In this document: piece by piece, positions 52,293-60,625 of the stretch
Layout: the number at the start of each line of letters is the position of its first letter
Position numbering within the stretch: position 1 is the first letter of the stretch
DNA from: an uncultured Clostridia bacterium
GTDB lineage: Bacteria > Bacillota > Clostridia > Peptostreptococcales > Anaerovoracaceae
Direction of reading: 5' to 3'
NCBI GenBank assembly: GCA_934234035.1
Contig: CAKQHH010000007.1
Location: 1-64,000 of the forward strand
DNA length: 64,000 nt
Made by a program: the position numbers and the translations under genes
The notes under the pieces: model-generated
Told to the model about the DNA's origin: nothing
Databases searched by the model: none
What the model saw: the letters and a program-made list of their open reading frames with translations, nothing else

Positions 52293-53609
52293 ATGAGTAT
52301 ATTAGCGGATTTACAGAATGGGCTGGAACAGGGAAAGATGCTGGCGGGGGAGAAGGTGGATGCCGTCTTCGACCGGGTGGCGCAGCACAACCCCATCCCC
52401 GATGAAGAGAGCCGGAATGCCTTGGTTCTGGGGGATAATTTGGCCTATATGCAGGGCCTTTTGGAAAATGGATATGAGGGTCGGTTTCGTCTGATCTACA
52501 TCGATCCTCCTTTTTTTACCAAAAGCAAATTCAACGCCACCATCGATCTGAAGGACCGAACCGGAAAGAATCACAAAATCAAGCATTTGGCGTATGACGA
52601 TACTTTTGAGCGAAGCCTGGAATGCTACGTGGAAAATATGACCGCGCGATTGATCCTCATGCGGAAGCTGCTGGCAGAGGACGGGCTGATCTGGGTGCAC
52701 CTGGATTGGCACTCCGCCCACTACATGAAGCTGATTATGGATGAGGTGTTCGGGGCGAAGAATTTCCAGAACGAGATCATCTGGCAGTACAAATCCGGCG
52801 GCAGCGGGAAGCGGCATTTTTCCCGGAAGCACGATACCATTCTGGTGTACAGCAAGACCGCCTATTACCACCTGAACGTGCCGAAGGAAAAATCCTACAA
52901 TCGGGGGCTGAAACCGTACCGTTTCAAAGGCGTGAAGGAGTACAAGGATGAGTACGGCTGGTACACCATGGTGAACATGAAGGACGTGTGGTCCATCGAT
53001 ATGGTGGGGCGAACCTCGGCCGAGCGAAACGGGTATGCCACCCAGAAGCCGACGGAGCTTCTGCGGCGGATTATCGAAGCCACCACGGAAGAAGGCGACT
53101 ACTGTGCGGATTTCTTCTGCGGCTCCGGAACCCTTCCGGAAACGGCAGAGGCACTGAACCGCCACTGGGTGGGCTGCGATACGGAGCCTTTGGCGATCTC
53201 CACCACTCGAAAGAGACTGGAGGCCCGAGAAGGAACGTACGACTACTACCGTCAGCGGACCGGCAACAAATACGGCTGGTTCTCCGTAGAGGTGGAGGAT
53301 TCTGTTCCTTTGGAAAATGGAAAAAACATGTATACGTGCAGGGTCAATCAGTTCCGGCCGGAAATCGATTACGGTCACATTCCGCTGAAGGATCGAGATT
53401 TGGCCATGAAAATCGGCATCGAGGCGCCGGAACAATACATCGACCACGTGATGGTGGACCCGGATTACGACGGCACCTTCCGGGGGCGACACCTTATCAG
53501 TGAAACTCCGAGTCAATTCCAATTCCAATCAAATGGGAATTATGCAATAATTCTGGTAGACGTGTTCGGAAAGGAATATTTCTATGATGGACGAAAAGAA
53601 AAACGATAA
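52293..53609 (+). CDS. Orphan DNA methyltransferase (N6-adenine, beta-type order)
   Basis: A 438-residue DNA amino-methyltransferase of the Mod/N4-N6 family. Motif IV is YIDPPFF (Asp71-Pro-Pro-Phe74) and comes before motif I DFFCGSG (273-279), the beta order seen in type III Mod and related enzymes. A central region (YKSGGSGKRHFSRKHD) may be part of the target recognition domain. The extra ~120-residue C-terminus is not recognised. No restriction or specificity gene is near, so it is probably solitary or part of a gene-regulatory modification system. Its end overlaps yitT by 26 bases. Confidence 0.88.
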   Translation: MSILADLQNGLEQGKMLAGEKVDAVFDRVAQHNPIPDEESRNALVLGDNLAYMQGLLENGYEGRFRLIYIDPPFFTKSKFNATIDLKDRTGKNHKIKHLAYDDTFERSLECYVENMTARLILMRKLLAEDGLIWVHLDWHSAHYMKLIMDEVFGAKNFQNEIIWQYKSGGSGKRHFSRKHDTILVYSKTAYYHLNVPKEKSYNRGLKPYRFKGVKEYKDEYGWYTMVNMKDVWSIDMVGRTSAERNGYATQKPTELLRRIIEATTEEGDYCADFFCGSGTLPETAEALNRHWVGCDTEPLAISTTRKRLEAREGTYDYYRQRTGNKYGWFSVEVEDSVPLENGKNMYTCRVNQFRPEIDYGHIPLKDRDLAMKIGIEAPEQYIDHVMVDPDYDGTFRGRHLISETPSQFQFQSNGNYAIILVDVFGKEYFYDGRKEKR

Positions 53610-54483
53610 GGGAAAGAAGTTTTTGCGTTCTGCGATTGTGGTGGTATGTTCCGCTTTTGCCGGTTCCGCCGCTCAGATTTTTGTAATGATTCCAAACGGC
53701 CTGACATCCGGCGGACTGCCGGGTATTGTGCGAATCATCACTCATTTTATGCCGTGGAACTATTCGCTGGTGTACTACTGCTTCGGCATGGCGGTGGTGC
53801 TTTTGGTATACTTCACCTTGGGATGGAAGGACGTGCAGAAAATCATCGCCCTGTCCATCGCCTATCCGGTCATCATGTATGGCATGGAGCAGGTGGATTT
53901 CTGCCTGCTGTCCCACAAGGATCCGTTCTTGGCTTCCGTTCTGGTGGGTGTGCTGTACGGCACCGCCACCGGCATTGGGTATATCGATGGGTTTTCTTCC
54001 GGCGGCACGGATTCCATCGCCCGGGTCATTAAATTTCGGCTGATGAAGCACGTTCCTATCGGACGAATTATGCTTTTTCTGGACGGATCGGTCATCGTGA
54101 TGTCCGCCTTCGTCTTCGACCGGAACGTGGCCTTCTACGCGTTGGTCACTGTTTTTATCACCAGTAAAATCACGGAATCGATTCTTCTGGGTATTTCCGG
54201 AGTGCAGGTGTCCGTGGCGGTGATTACGAAGGAGCCGCAGCTGCTGGTGGATTTCGTGATGCATGAGATGCACCGCGGCGTGACCACCTATACCTCCACC
54301 GGAGAATATACGAAAACGGAACGGCGATTAGTGCAGATTATCTGCTCTCCGCGGGAAAGCCTGCAGATTAAGAGTTTTCTGGCGGAGCACGATGAGCACG
54401 CCTTTGTGACGGTGACAAAGCTGAGCAGCGTCTGGGGGCTGGGAAGAGGCTTCTCCGATATCCACGAGGTGGACAACAATTAG
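53584..54483 (+). CDS. YitT family membrane protein
   Basis: A 299-residue protein with five or six membrane helices in residues about 12-180 (YitT_membrane) and a C-terminal soluble DUF2179 domain (about 210-290) with TTYTSTGEYTKTERRL. Motifs such as SGGTDSIARVI and NGLTSGGLPGI are typical. The function is unknown. Two adjacent ATG codons are possible starts (53584, 53587); it starts inside the methyltransferase gene, so the two are coupled. Confidence 0.88.
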   Translation: MMDEKKNDKGKKFLRSAIVVVCSAFAGSAAQIFVMIPNGLTSGGLPGIVRIITHFMPWNYSLVYYCFGMAVVLLVYFTLGWKDVQKIIALSIAYPVIMYGMEQVDFCLLSHKDPFLASVLVGVLYGTATGIGYIDGFSSGGTDSIARVIKFRLMKHVPIGRIMLFLDGSVIVMSAFVFDRNVAFYALVTVFITSKITESILLGISGVQVSVAVITKEPQLLVDFVMHEMHRGVTTYTSTGEYTKTERRLVQIICSPRESLQIKSFLAEHDEHAFVTVTKLSSVWGLGRGFSDIHEVDNN

Positions 54484-54501
54484 AATGTTTGTTATGGAAA
54501 T

Positions 54502-54547
54502 AAAAAAACGCATCCGTACGGCCCTAGAATGTACGGATGCGTTTTTT
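54502..54547. terminator. Bidirectional terminator
   Basis: AAAACGCATCCGTAC and GTACGGATGCGTTTT around an 11-nt loop with A and T runs outside. Its right arm lies in the 3' end of the minus-strand yprB gene. Confidence 0.92.
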
Positions 54548-55651
54548 GATGTCTTCGGCGGTGAGCTGGGCCAGCATGTTGAGGGCGGAGTAGGAAAGGT
54601 CCTCTCCCTCTTTGAGGATCAGATAGCCGTTCACGTATTCTTCCATCTGTTCCAAAACCTCCCGATGCGGTGATTGGAGTTTCACTCCGGACACATCTGC
54701 ATACAGGGCGTTGTCATAGGATTCCAGTGGCAGGGTAATTCGGTAGTCGGCGGTGCGTGCCCGAAATTCCCCTTGCAGAGGATTGTGGGCATCCGGGAAA
54801 ATAGACGCGTTCAGAGGAAACGGCAGTTCCTCCTCCCGGTAATACACCCGGGCGTTCACGTCCGGATTCATTGCCGCCATCTTCTCTACGGAGCAGTGCT
54901 GAAGGCCGGACAGCTGCAGCTTTCCGCCGGAGATTTTCGGCCGCAGGGATAGACCGGCATCCGGCAGGAGCGGAAATCCGTAGTTGGCCTGAGCTTGATG
55001 AAAATCCCCGTGAAGCAGGAGTGATTGCCCTTCGTCGGAAAACAGGCGCCGCAGAATTCGGTAGAGCTGTACCACGTCCTCTCGGTTGTGGGTGAGGAGA
55101 ACCTTCTCCAGCATCCCGTTGTGGCTTGTAACGTATTCGTAATAGAGTCGGACGCTTTCCTTCCCGGAGATGGAATCCATTCGGTCGGTTCCGATATGAA
55201 AAAAATTCTCCACGGATTTCTGGGAGAGGGTGGACAGCTGTCCCGGAAGTCCGGTGTTCCGCCGAATCCAGGAGTACAGGTCCAGGTTGTACATCTTTAG
55301 GGTAAAAGGAAAATGAAGAGCCTCCAGTCGCCGGTTCATAAAAGGAATATCGAAGGATGTACCGTTGTAGGTGACCAGGAAGTCCGCTTTCTGTTCGTTC
55401 AGAAAATCCAGAGTGGCCCGGAGAACCCGGTCTTCTTCATAGGGATCTTCCGCCAGAAACTGAGTTACGGATATTTCGTTTTCTCCCGAGGGAATGAGCA
55501 GCGCCGTCATGATGACGCGGCTAGTATTCCGTCCGTTGGCGAAACCGGTGGTTTCGATATCGAAGATGCAGGGCTTGAGGGAACCGTAGTACCGCCGGTA
55601 CAGGGAACCGCTCAGTTCCGGCATTTTATATTTTCTGCAAAATTTTTTCAA
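54524..55651 (-). CDS. YprB-like RNase H-fold 3'-5' exonuclease domain protein
   Basis: A 375-residue protein. Residues about 25-205 form a DEDD-type RNase H-like domain with FDIETTGF (Exo I), TYNGTSFDIPF (Exo II) and HNREDVVQLY (Exo III). The C-terminal ~160 residues are a beta-rich region of unknown role. In Bacillus this family is called YprB and usually follows the helicase YprA; no helicase gene is adjacent here. Its stop codon is inside the terminator stem shared with yitT. Confidence 0.85.
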   Translation of the reverse strand: MKKFCRKYKMPELSGSLYRRYYGSLKPCIFDIETTGFANGRNTSRVIMTALLIPSGENEISVTQFLAEDPYEEDRVLRATLDFLNEQKADFLVTYNGTSFDIPFMNRRLEALHFPFTLKMYNLDLYSWIRRNTGLPGQLSTLSQKSVENFFHIGTDRMDSISGKESVRLYYEYVTSHNGMLEKVLLTHNREDVVQLYRILRRLFSDEGQSLLLHGDFHQAQANYGFPLLPDAGLSLRPKISGGKLQLSGLQHCSVEKMAAMNPDVNARVYYREEELPFPLNASIFPDAHNPLQGEFRARTADYRITLPLESYDNALYADVSGVKLQSPHREVLEQMEEYVNGYLILKEGEDLSYSALNMLAQLTAEDIKKRIRTF

Positions 55652-55777
55652 AATACCCCTTCCTTTCCGGTGAATGAAGTGCTATAATGTCAGAGTTGCT
55701 TTCTGCAGAGAATTATAACACATCTGCAGCGGGCGGATAGGTCAAAATTTTGAAAACAAAAAAGTTTGAAAAAGTTG

Positions 55778-55806
55778 TTGACATGAGCCCGATAGTTTGC
55801 TATTAT
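55778..55806 (+). promoter_or_regulatory. Promoter of the tRNA cluster
   Basis: TTGACA at 55778-55783, 17 bp, TATTAT at 55801-55806 (TATAAT at 55804-55809 is an alternative with a 20-bp spacer). Confidence 0.85.
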
Positions 55807-55852
55807 AATATGGCGACGTGAGTGAGAAAGAAATTCACAAAGCAACGAAGAT

Positions 55853-55929
55853 GGCGGCGTAGCTTAGTTGGCTATAGCGTTCGGTTCATACCCGAAAGGT
55901 CAGTGGTTCGAGTCCACTCGCCGCCACCA
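55853..55929 (+). tRNA. tRNA-Met(CAT), elongator type
   Basis: The acceptor GGCGGCG pairs with CGCCGCC, then A and CCA. The anticodon stem TTCGG/CCGAA encloses TTCATAC, giving CAT. A fully paired acceptor start excludes initiator tRNA. A tRNA-Ile2 with modified CAT cannot be excluded absolutely but the sequence resembles elongator Met. Confidence 0.9.
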
Positions 55930-55936
55930 CTAATGT

Positions 55937-56012
55937 GGACGCTTAGCTCAGCTGGGAGAGCATCTGCCTTACAAGCAGAGGGTCATAGGTTCGAGCCCTA
56001 TAGCGTCCACCA
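55937..56012 (+). tRNA. tRNA-Val(TAC)
   Basis: The acceptor GGACGCT pairs with AGCGTCC, followed by A and CCA. The loop CTTACAA between TCTGC and GCAGA gives TAC. 76 nt. Confidence 0.95.
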
Positions 56013-56016
56013 TTTT

Positions 56017-56093
56017 GGCCGGGTAGTTCAGTTGGTTAGAATGCCAGCCTGTCACGCTGGAGGTCGACGGTTCGAGCCCGTTCCCGGTCGCCA
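56017..56093 (+). tRNA. tRNA-Asp(GTC)
   Basis: The acceptor GGCCGGG pairs with CCCGGTC; the discriminator is G followed by CCA. The loop CTGTCAC between CCAGC and GCTGG gives GTC. 77 nt. Confidence 0.95.
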
Positions 56094-56099
56094 AAATAT

Positions 56100-56176
56100 G
56101 GTGGGTATCGTCAAGCGGTTAAGACCCAGGGTTGTGGCTCCTGTATGCGTGGGTTCGAATCCCACTACCCACCCCA
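56100..56176 (+). tRNA. tRNA-His(GTG)
   Basis: The acceptor GTGGGTA pairs with TACCCAC. The extra G at 56100 faces discriminator C, the histidine identity pair; CCA is encoded. The loop TTGTGGC gives GTG. Confidence 0.94.
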
Positions 56177-56209
56177 TATAGAGGCTATGAAAAATTAATA
56201 TTATGTTGT

Positions 56210-56284
56210 TGGGGTATAGCCAAGTGGTAAGGCAATGGATTCTGATTCCATCATGCGCAGGTTCGAATCCTGCTACCCTAGCCA
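56210..56284 (+). tRNA. tRNA-Gln(CTG)
   Basis: The acceptor TGGGGTA pairs with TACCCTA (one G-U); G73 and CCA follow. The stem ATGGA/TCCAT encloses TTCTGAT, giving CTG. 75 nt. Confidence 0.92.
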
Positions 56285-56288
56285 ATTC

Positions 56289-56362
56289 GGCGACATAGCC
56301 AAGTGGTAAGGCTCGGGTCTGCAAAACCCTCATCCCCAGTTCGAATCTGGGTGTCGCCTCCA
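56289..56362 (+). tRNA. tRNA-Cys(GCA)
   Basis: The acceptor GGCGACA pairs with TGTCGCC. The discriminator is T (U73, cysteine identity) and CCA is encoded. The anticodon loop CTGCAAA gives GCA. 74 nt, last of the cluster. Confidence 0.94.
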
Positions 56363-56366
56363 CTAC

Positions 56367-56398
56367 AAAAGAAGCGAGAAATCGCTTCTTTTGTTTTT
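56367..56398 (+). terminator. Terminator of the tRNA cluster
   Basis: AAAAGAAGCGA and TCGCTTCTTTT around GAAA, then GTTTTTT. Confidence 0.93.
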
Positions 56399-56490
56399 TG
56401 CGATTTTTTACAGAATCCATATGGAAATGCGAGAACAGAAATCGTAATATAACATGTAGAGAAACGAATGAAAAGAAAGGACGAAAGCGT

Positions 56491-57237
56491 ATGGAATCAC
56501 CCGGACCAATTGCTTTTACCATTGGGTCGATGGAAATCCGGTGGTATGGAATCCTGATTGCGGCCGGCGCCATGCTGGCGACGCTGTTGGCGTACAAGCG
56601 GGCGCCGAAGCGGGGGATACAGCCGGACGATGTGCTGGATCTGGTGCTGTGGACCCTGCCTATCGGAATCATCGGCGCACGGGTTTACTATGTGATTTTT
56701 TCGTGGAATACCCTGTATCGATACAATCCCATGGAGGCGTTTAACATTCGCGAGGGGGGACTGGCGATTCACGGCGGACTGATTTTCGGACTGGTGACCG
56801 CCTGGACGGTCTGCCGGAAAAAGAACATTCCGTTCCTCTCCATGGCGGATTTGATTCTCCCGGGCGTGGCATTGGCGCAGTGCATCGGTCGCTGGGGGAA
56901 TTTCTTCAACAGCGAGGCATACGGCCGGACCACCGACCTGCCTTGGGCGATTGTGGTGAACGGGCAGCACGTGCATCCTACGTTCTTGTATGAATCCGTT
57001 TGGTGCGGACTTCTGTGCCTGTTTCTCCTCTATATGGACAACCGTCATCGGCGATTTTCCGGTCAGATTATGTGCCTGTACGGAATCCTGTATTCGGCGG
57101 AACGTTTTTTTGTGGAGTCCCTGCGGACGGACAGCCTGATGATCGGGCCTTTTCGGCAGGCCATGGTGCTCAGCGCATTTGTTTTTGTGGGAAGCGTCAT
57201 TCTCTATATCTTCCTGAAGAGACGAGAAGAAAATTGA
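56491..57237 (+). CDS. lgt: Prolipoprotein diacylglyceryl transferase
   Basis: A 248-residue inner-membrane enzyme that transfers diacylglycerol to the cysteine of lipoprotein signal peptides. It has about seven helices. The signature GRWGNFFNSEAYG lies near residue 133. Conserved RWYGILIA opens the first helix, and GGLAIHGG and GARVYYV are present. The start at 56491 follows AAAGGA; the frame is open 31 codons upstream but includes the cluster terminator region. It is separated from ychF by 89 bases. Confidence 0.94.
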   Translation: MESPGPIAFTIGSMEIRWYGILIAAGAMLATLLAYKRAPKRGIQPDDVLDLVLWTLPIGIIGARVYYVIFSWNTLYRYNPMEAFNIREGGLAIHGGLIFGLVTAWTVCRKKNIPFLSMADLILPGVALAQCIGRWGNFFNSEAYGRTTDLPWAIVVNGQHVHPTFLYESVWCGLLCLFLLYMDNRHRRFSGQIMCLYGILYSAERFFVESLRTDSLMIGPFRQAMVLSAFVFVGSVILYIFLKRREEN

Positions 57238-57326
57238 AATTAAGTCTGTATGATGTTACAATAAGTAGTTGCCGGGATGAGAAGTGATTCCGGGAATATG
57301 TGCGAATAAAGATTTTGAGGTGAAAT

Positions 57327-58418
57327 ATGAAATTAGGTATTGTGGGTCTCCCAAACGTGGGTAAAAGTACGCTGTTCAATGCGATTACGAAGGCCGGTGC
57401 GGAAGCGGCCAACTATCCGTTCTGTACCATCGAGCCGAATGTGGGCGTGGTGACGGTTCCGGATAAGAGACTGCAGGTGCTGCACGATATTTACAATTCG
57501 AAGAAGACCATTTACACCACTATCGAATTCTGCGACATTGCAGGCCTGGTGAAAGGTGCGTCCAAAGGAGAAGGATTGGGAAACAAGTTCCTGGGTCATA
57601 TCCGAGAGGTTTCGGCAATCGTGCACGTGGTTCGCTGCTTTGAGAATGACAATATCGTTCATGTGAACGGTCATATCGATCCGCTGGATGATATCGATAC
57701 CATCAATACGGAGTTGATTTTTGCGGACCTGGAGGTTCTGGAGAGAGCCATCGCCCGGACGCAGAAGAACATGAAGGCGGACAAAAAGCTGGGATCCAAG
57801 CTGGCGATTCTGGAGCGGGCCAAGGAATGGCTGGAAAGCGGAAAGAATATTCGTGCCATGGAAATGGATGAAGACGATCACGAGGTGCTGGATGAAATCG
57901 ATCTGCTGACCTCGAAACCGATCATCTACGTAGCCAACGTGTCCGAGGATGAAGTGGCAAATACGGACAATCCGTATGTGAAGCAGGTTTCGGAACTGGC
58001 GGCGGCAGAAGGTGCACGCTGCGTACAGATTTGTGCGGAAATTGAGGCCGAGATGGCAGAGCTGGAGGATGAGGAACGGGATGCGTTCCTGGAGGACCTG
58101 GGCATTGAGGAGTCCGGCCTGGACAAGCTGATTAAAGCATCTTACTCCTTGCTGGATCTCATCTCCTACCTGACGGCAGGCGAACCGGAAGTTCGTGCGT
58201 GGACCATCAAGAGAGGCACCAAAGCACCGCAGGCAGCCGGAAAGATTCACACGGATTTCGAGAAGGGATTTATCCGTGCGGAAACCATCACCTATGACCA
58301 GCTGGTGGAATGCGGCGGCAACCTGGGAAAGGCCAGAGAAAAGGGCCTGATCCGCTCCGAGGGAAAAGATTACGTGGTGCAGGACGGCGACGTCATCCAC
58401 TTCCTGTTTAACGTGTAA
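57327..58418 (+). CDS. ychF: Ribosome-binding ATPase YchF
   Basis: A 363-residue Obg-family P-loop protein that prefers ATP. G1 is [13 protein letters not shown], switch 2 is [17 protein letters not shown], and G4 is replaced by the NVSEDE-type motif, consistent with ATP use. A coiled-coil segment (about 125-200) and a C-terminal TGS domain ([18 protein letters not shown]) complete it. GAGGTGA is the ribosome site. Confidence 0.96.
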   Translation: MKLGIVGLPNVGKSTLFNAITKAGAEAANYPFCTIEPNVGVVTVPDKRLQVLHDIYNSKKTIYTTIEFCDIAGLVKGASKGEGLGNKFLGHIREVSAIVHVVRCFENDNIVHVNGHIDPLDDIDTINTELIFADLEVLERAIARTQKNMKADKKLGSKLAILERAKEWLESGKNIRAMEMDEDDHEVLDEIDLLTSKPIIYVANVSEDEVANTDNPYVKQVSELAAAEGARCVQICAEIEAEMAELEDEERDAFLEDLGIEESGLDKLIKASYSLLDLISYLTAGEPEVRAWTIKRGTKAPQAAGKIHTDFEKGFIRAETITYDQLVECGGNLGKAREKGLIRSEGKDYVVQDGDVIHFLFNV

Positions 58419-58463
58419 ACGAACGGCATACAGAAGATTGTTGAAAATTATTTGCAAAACTGC

Positions 58464-58588
58464 TTGATTTTTGCAAAAGGATTGGTATAATGACTGTAGA
58501 GGTTATCCTTAATAATCTCTTTAATCTCTAGTCCCAATACCCTTTTTACGAAACAGACTGCTCCCCTGCAGTCTGTTTTATTTTTTTG
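58464..58588 (+). ncRNA. Candidate small RNA, about 90 nt
   Basis: A promoter TTGATT-16-TATAAT (58464-58491) has an extended TGG -10. A strong terminator follows: AAACAGACTGC and GCAGTCTGTTT around TCCCCT, then TATTTTTTT (58551-58588). The expected RNA (58498-58588) includes AGAG/CTCT pairing near its start. No ORF with a ribosome site fits. The family is unknown to me. Confidence 0.6.
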
Positions 58589-58640
58589 TAATTTTGCGTA
58601 TTCTATTGTGAACTTGAAGTGAATAATAATTTAATACAAG

Positions 58641-58672
58641 TTGATAAAAAGGAATGACAGATATGGTATAAT
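58641..58672 (+). promoter_or_regulatory. Promoter of the M29 aminopeptidase gene
   Basis: An extended -10 TGG-TATAAT at 58667-58672. TTGATA at 58641-58646 is 20 bp away, so the extended -10 probably carries most of the activity. Confidence 0.65.
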
Positions 58673-58717
58673 ACAAGGTACTTTACGTATATAGAAAAAA
58701 GTGGGAGGTGACCGGAA

Positions 58718-59830
58718 ATGAACGATCCAAGGGATATCAAACTGGCACAGATGCTTGTGAATTATTCCGTCCGGATTCAGCCGGGAGAAAAAATATTAAT
58801 CGATTATACCGGAGAGGAGTGCGTTCCTCTGGTAAAAAGAATTGTGCGGGAAGTCTACGCTGCGGCGGGAGTTCCTTTTGTGAAGTGCGACCATCCGATT
58901 GTCACTCGTGAATTCCTGATGGGATGCAGCGAGGAGCAGGTGAAGCTGCAGGACGATGCGGATTTGTACTTGATGAAACAGATGGATGCCTATATCGGAA
59001 TTCGGGCGGCGGCCAACGCAGCGGAGTTCAGCGATGTGCCGGCGGAGAAATACCACCTGTACGAAAAATTCACGGCGCCGAGTCTGAATGAACGGGTGGA
59101 CCACACCAAGTGGGTGATTCTGAGATACCCGACGCCGGCGATGGCGCAGCGCATGAACCGGAGCCAGGAGGCGTTTGAGGAATTCTACTATGACGTGTGC
59201 ACCCTGGATTATTCCAAAATGAATCACGCCATGGATGCGCTGAAGAAGCGGATGGATGAGACGGATCAAGTGAGAATCGTGGCACCGGGAACGGATGTGA
59301 CCTTCTCCATTAAAGATATTCCGTCGGTGAAGTGTGCCGGGGAATGCAACATTCCGGATGGCGAGGTGTATACCGCACCGGTGAAGGATTCCATGAACGG
59401 TGTGATTACATACAATACGCCGTCGGAGGAACAGGGCTTTACCTTTGAGAATATCCGTTTTGAAATCAAGGACGGCAAGATTGTCCGGGCCACTTGCAAC
59501 AATGAGGAGCGGATTAACCGAATCTTGGATACGGATGCAGGCGCGCGGTACTTCGGTGAATTTGCCATCGGAGTCAACCCCTATGTGCTGCATCCCATGA
59601 AGGAAACCCTGTTTGACGAAAAAATCTGCGGAAGCATCCACCTGACACCGGGAATGTGTTACGAGGATGCACCCAACGGAAATGAATCGGCAGTTCATTG
59701 GGATTTGGTGCTGATTCAGCGAGCGGATTACGGCGGCGGGGAGATTTGGTTCGACGGAGAGCTGATTCGAAAGGACGGAATCTTCCTGCCGGAGGATTTG
59801 AAGTGCCTGAACCCGGAGAATCTTCAATAG
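58718..59830 (+). CDS. M29-family aminopeptidase
   Basis: A 370-residue metallo-aminopeptidase of the AmpS/thermophilic family. Metal-ligand regions are CNIPDGEVYTAP (Glu), ARYFGEFAIGVNP (Glu), CGSIHLTPGMCYE and SAVHWDLVLIQ (His, His, Asp). It starts MNDPRDIKLAQMLVNYSVRIQPGE, the family's usual N-terminus. It removes N-terminal residues from peptides in the cytoplasm. GGGAGGTG precedes the start. An intact example of normal length. Confidence 0.9.
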   Translation: MNDPRDIKLAQMLVNYSVRIQPGEKILIDYTGEECVPLVKRIVREVYAAAGVPFVKCDHPIVTREFLMGCSEEQVKLQDDADLYLMKQMDAYIGIRAAANAAEFSDVPAEKYHLYEKFTAPSLNERVDHTKWVILRYPTPAMAQRMNRSQEAFEEFYYDVCTLDYSKMNHAMDALKKRMDETDQVRIVAPGTDVTFSIKDIPSVKCAGECNIPDGEVYTAPVKDSMNGVITYNTPSEEQGFTFENIRFEIKDGKIVRATCNNEERINRILDTDAGARYFGEFAIGVNPYVLHPMKETLFDEKICGSIHLTPGMCYEDAPNGNESAVHWDLVLIQRADYGGGEIWFDGELIRKDGIFLPEDLKCLNPENLQ

Positions 59831-59860
59831 CTTTGAAATACGGAAGGATGGAAAGAATAC

Positions 59861-60592
59861 ATGTGGAATCGCGTGGAAGTAAAGGCAAAAGGAAAAGCCG
59901 GATTTAAAAGAAATTATTGGAACTGTGTCGTAGCGTCGCTGCTTTTTACGCTGGTAAGCGGCGGACTCAGCGGCAACGAACAGAGAATTACTCGACAGCT
60001 TGAGGAGAATTACATGGATCCGGCCGCACTTTTGGGATTCATTACTTCGCCGAAGGTTATCGGCGGTGCCGCGGTGGGTCTGGCCATCGGAATTCTGGTG
60101 TTCGGCGCATTGGAAGTGGGCTGCAGCCGGTTCTTCCTGCTGAATCAGCTCCGGCCGGCATCGGTTTCGGAAGTGGGCTACGGCTTTAATCACAATTACT
60201 GGAACAACGTGGGCACTATTCTGCTTCGAAACGTGTTCGTGATACTTGGAGTGATTCTCTTTATCATTCCGGGTGTGATTATGTCCTACCAGTACCGAAT
60301 GGTTCCGTATATCCTCAGCGAGAAGCCGGAGTTGGGACCGAAAGAAGCGCTGGATTATTCCAAGAAGATGATGGAAGGCCACAAACTTGATGCGTTCATC
60401 TACGACCTCTCCTTTATCGGCTGGATTCTGCTGTCGATGTGCACCCTGGGCATCGCAGGAATTTTCTATACGAATCCGTACAAATATGCAGCGGATGCGG
60501 AGCTGTACCTGGCCATCCGGTCCGGCGAAATCAAGACCCGGGACACTTCGGAGGAGCCGGAAGATGTCCATGTGAATACGTTTGAACTGTAG
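59861..60592 (+). CDS. DUF975 family membrane protein
   Basis: A 243-residue polytopic membrane protein. The start WNRVEVKAKGKAGFKRNYWNCVVASLL and the internal IPGVIMSYQYRMVPYIL are typical of DUF975; the family has no established function. About five hydrophobic segments are visible. It lies 30 bases after the aminopeptidase gene and 33 before the L,D-transpeptidase gene, probably one transcript. Confidence 0.82.
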   Translation: MWNRVEVKAKGKAGFKRNYWNCVVASLLFTLVSGGLSGNEQRITRQLEENYMDPAALLGFITSPKVIGGAAVGLAIGILVFGALEVGCSRFFLLNQLRPASVSEVGYGFNHNYWNNVGTILLRNVFVILGVILFIIPGVIMSYQYRMVPYILSEKPELGPKEALDYSKKMMEGHKLDAFIYDLSFIGWILLSMCTLGIAGIFYTNPYKYAADAELYLAIRSGEIKTRDTSEEPEDVHVNTFEL

Positions 60593-60625
60593 TAATCAAT
60601 GATGTGTGTAGATAGATAGGTAAAT

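Noticed and set aside
52293..54483. Restriction-modification system
   Set aside because: Only a methyltransferase is present; the overlapping gene is a YitT membrane protein, not a nuclease.
55853..55929. Initiator tRNA-fMet
   Set aside because: The first acceptor pair is a normal G-C pair; initiator tRNAs have a mismatch there.
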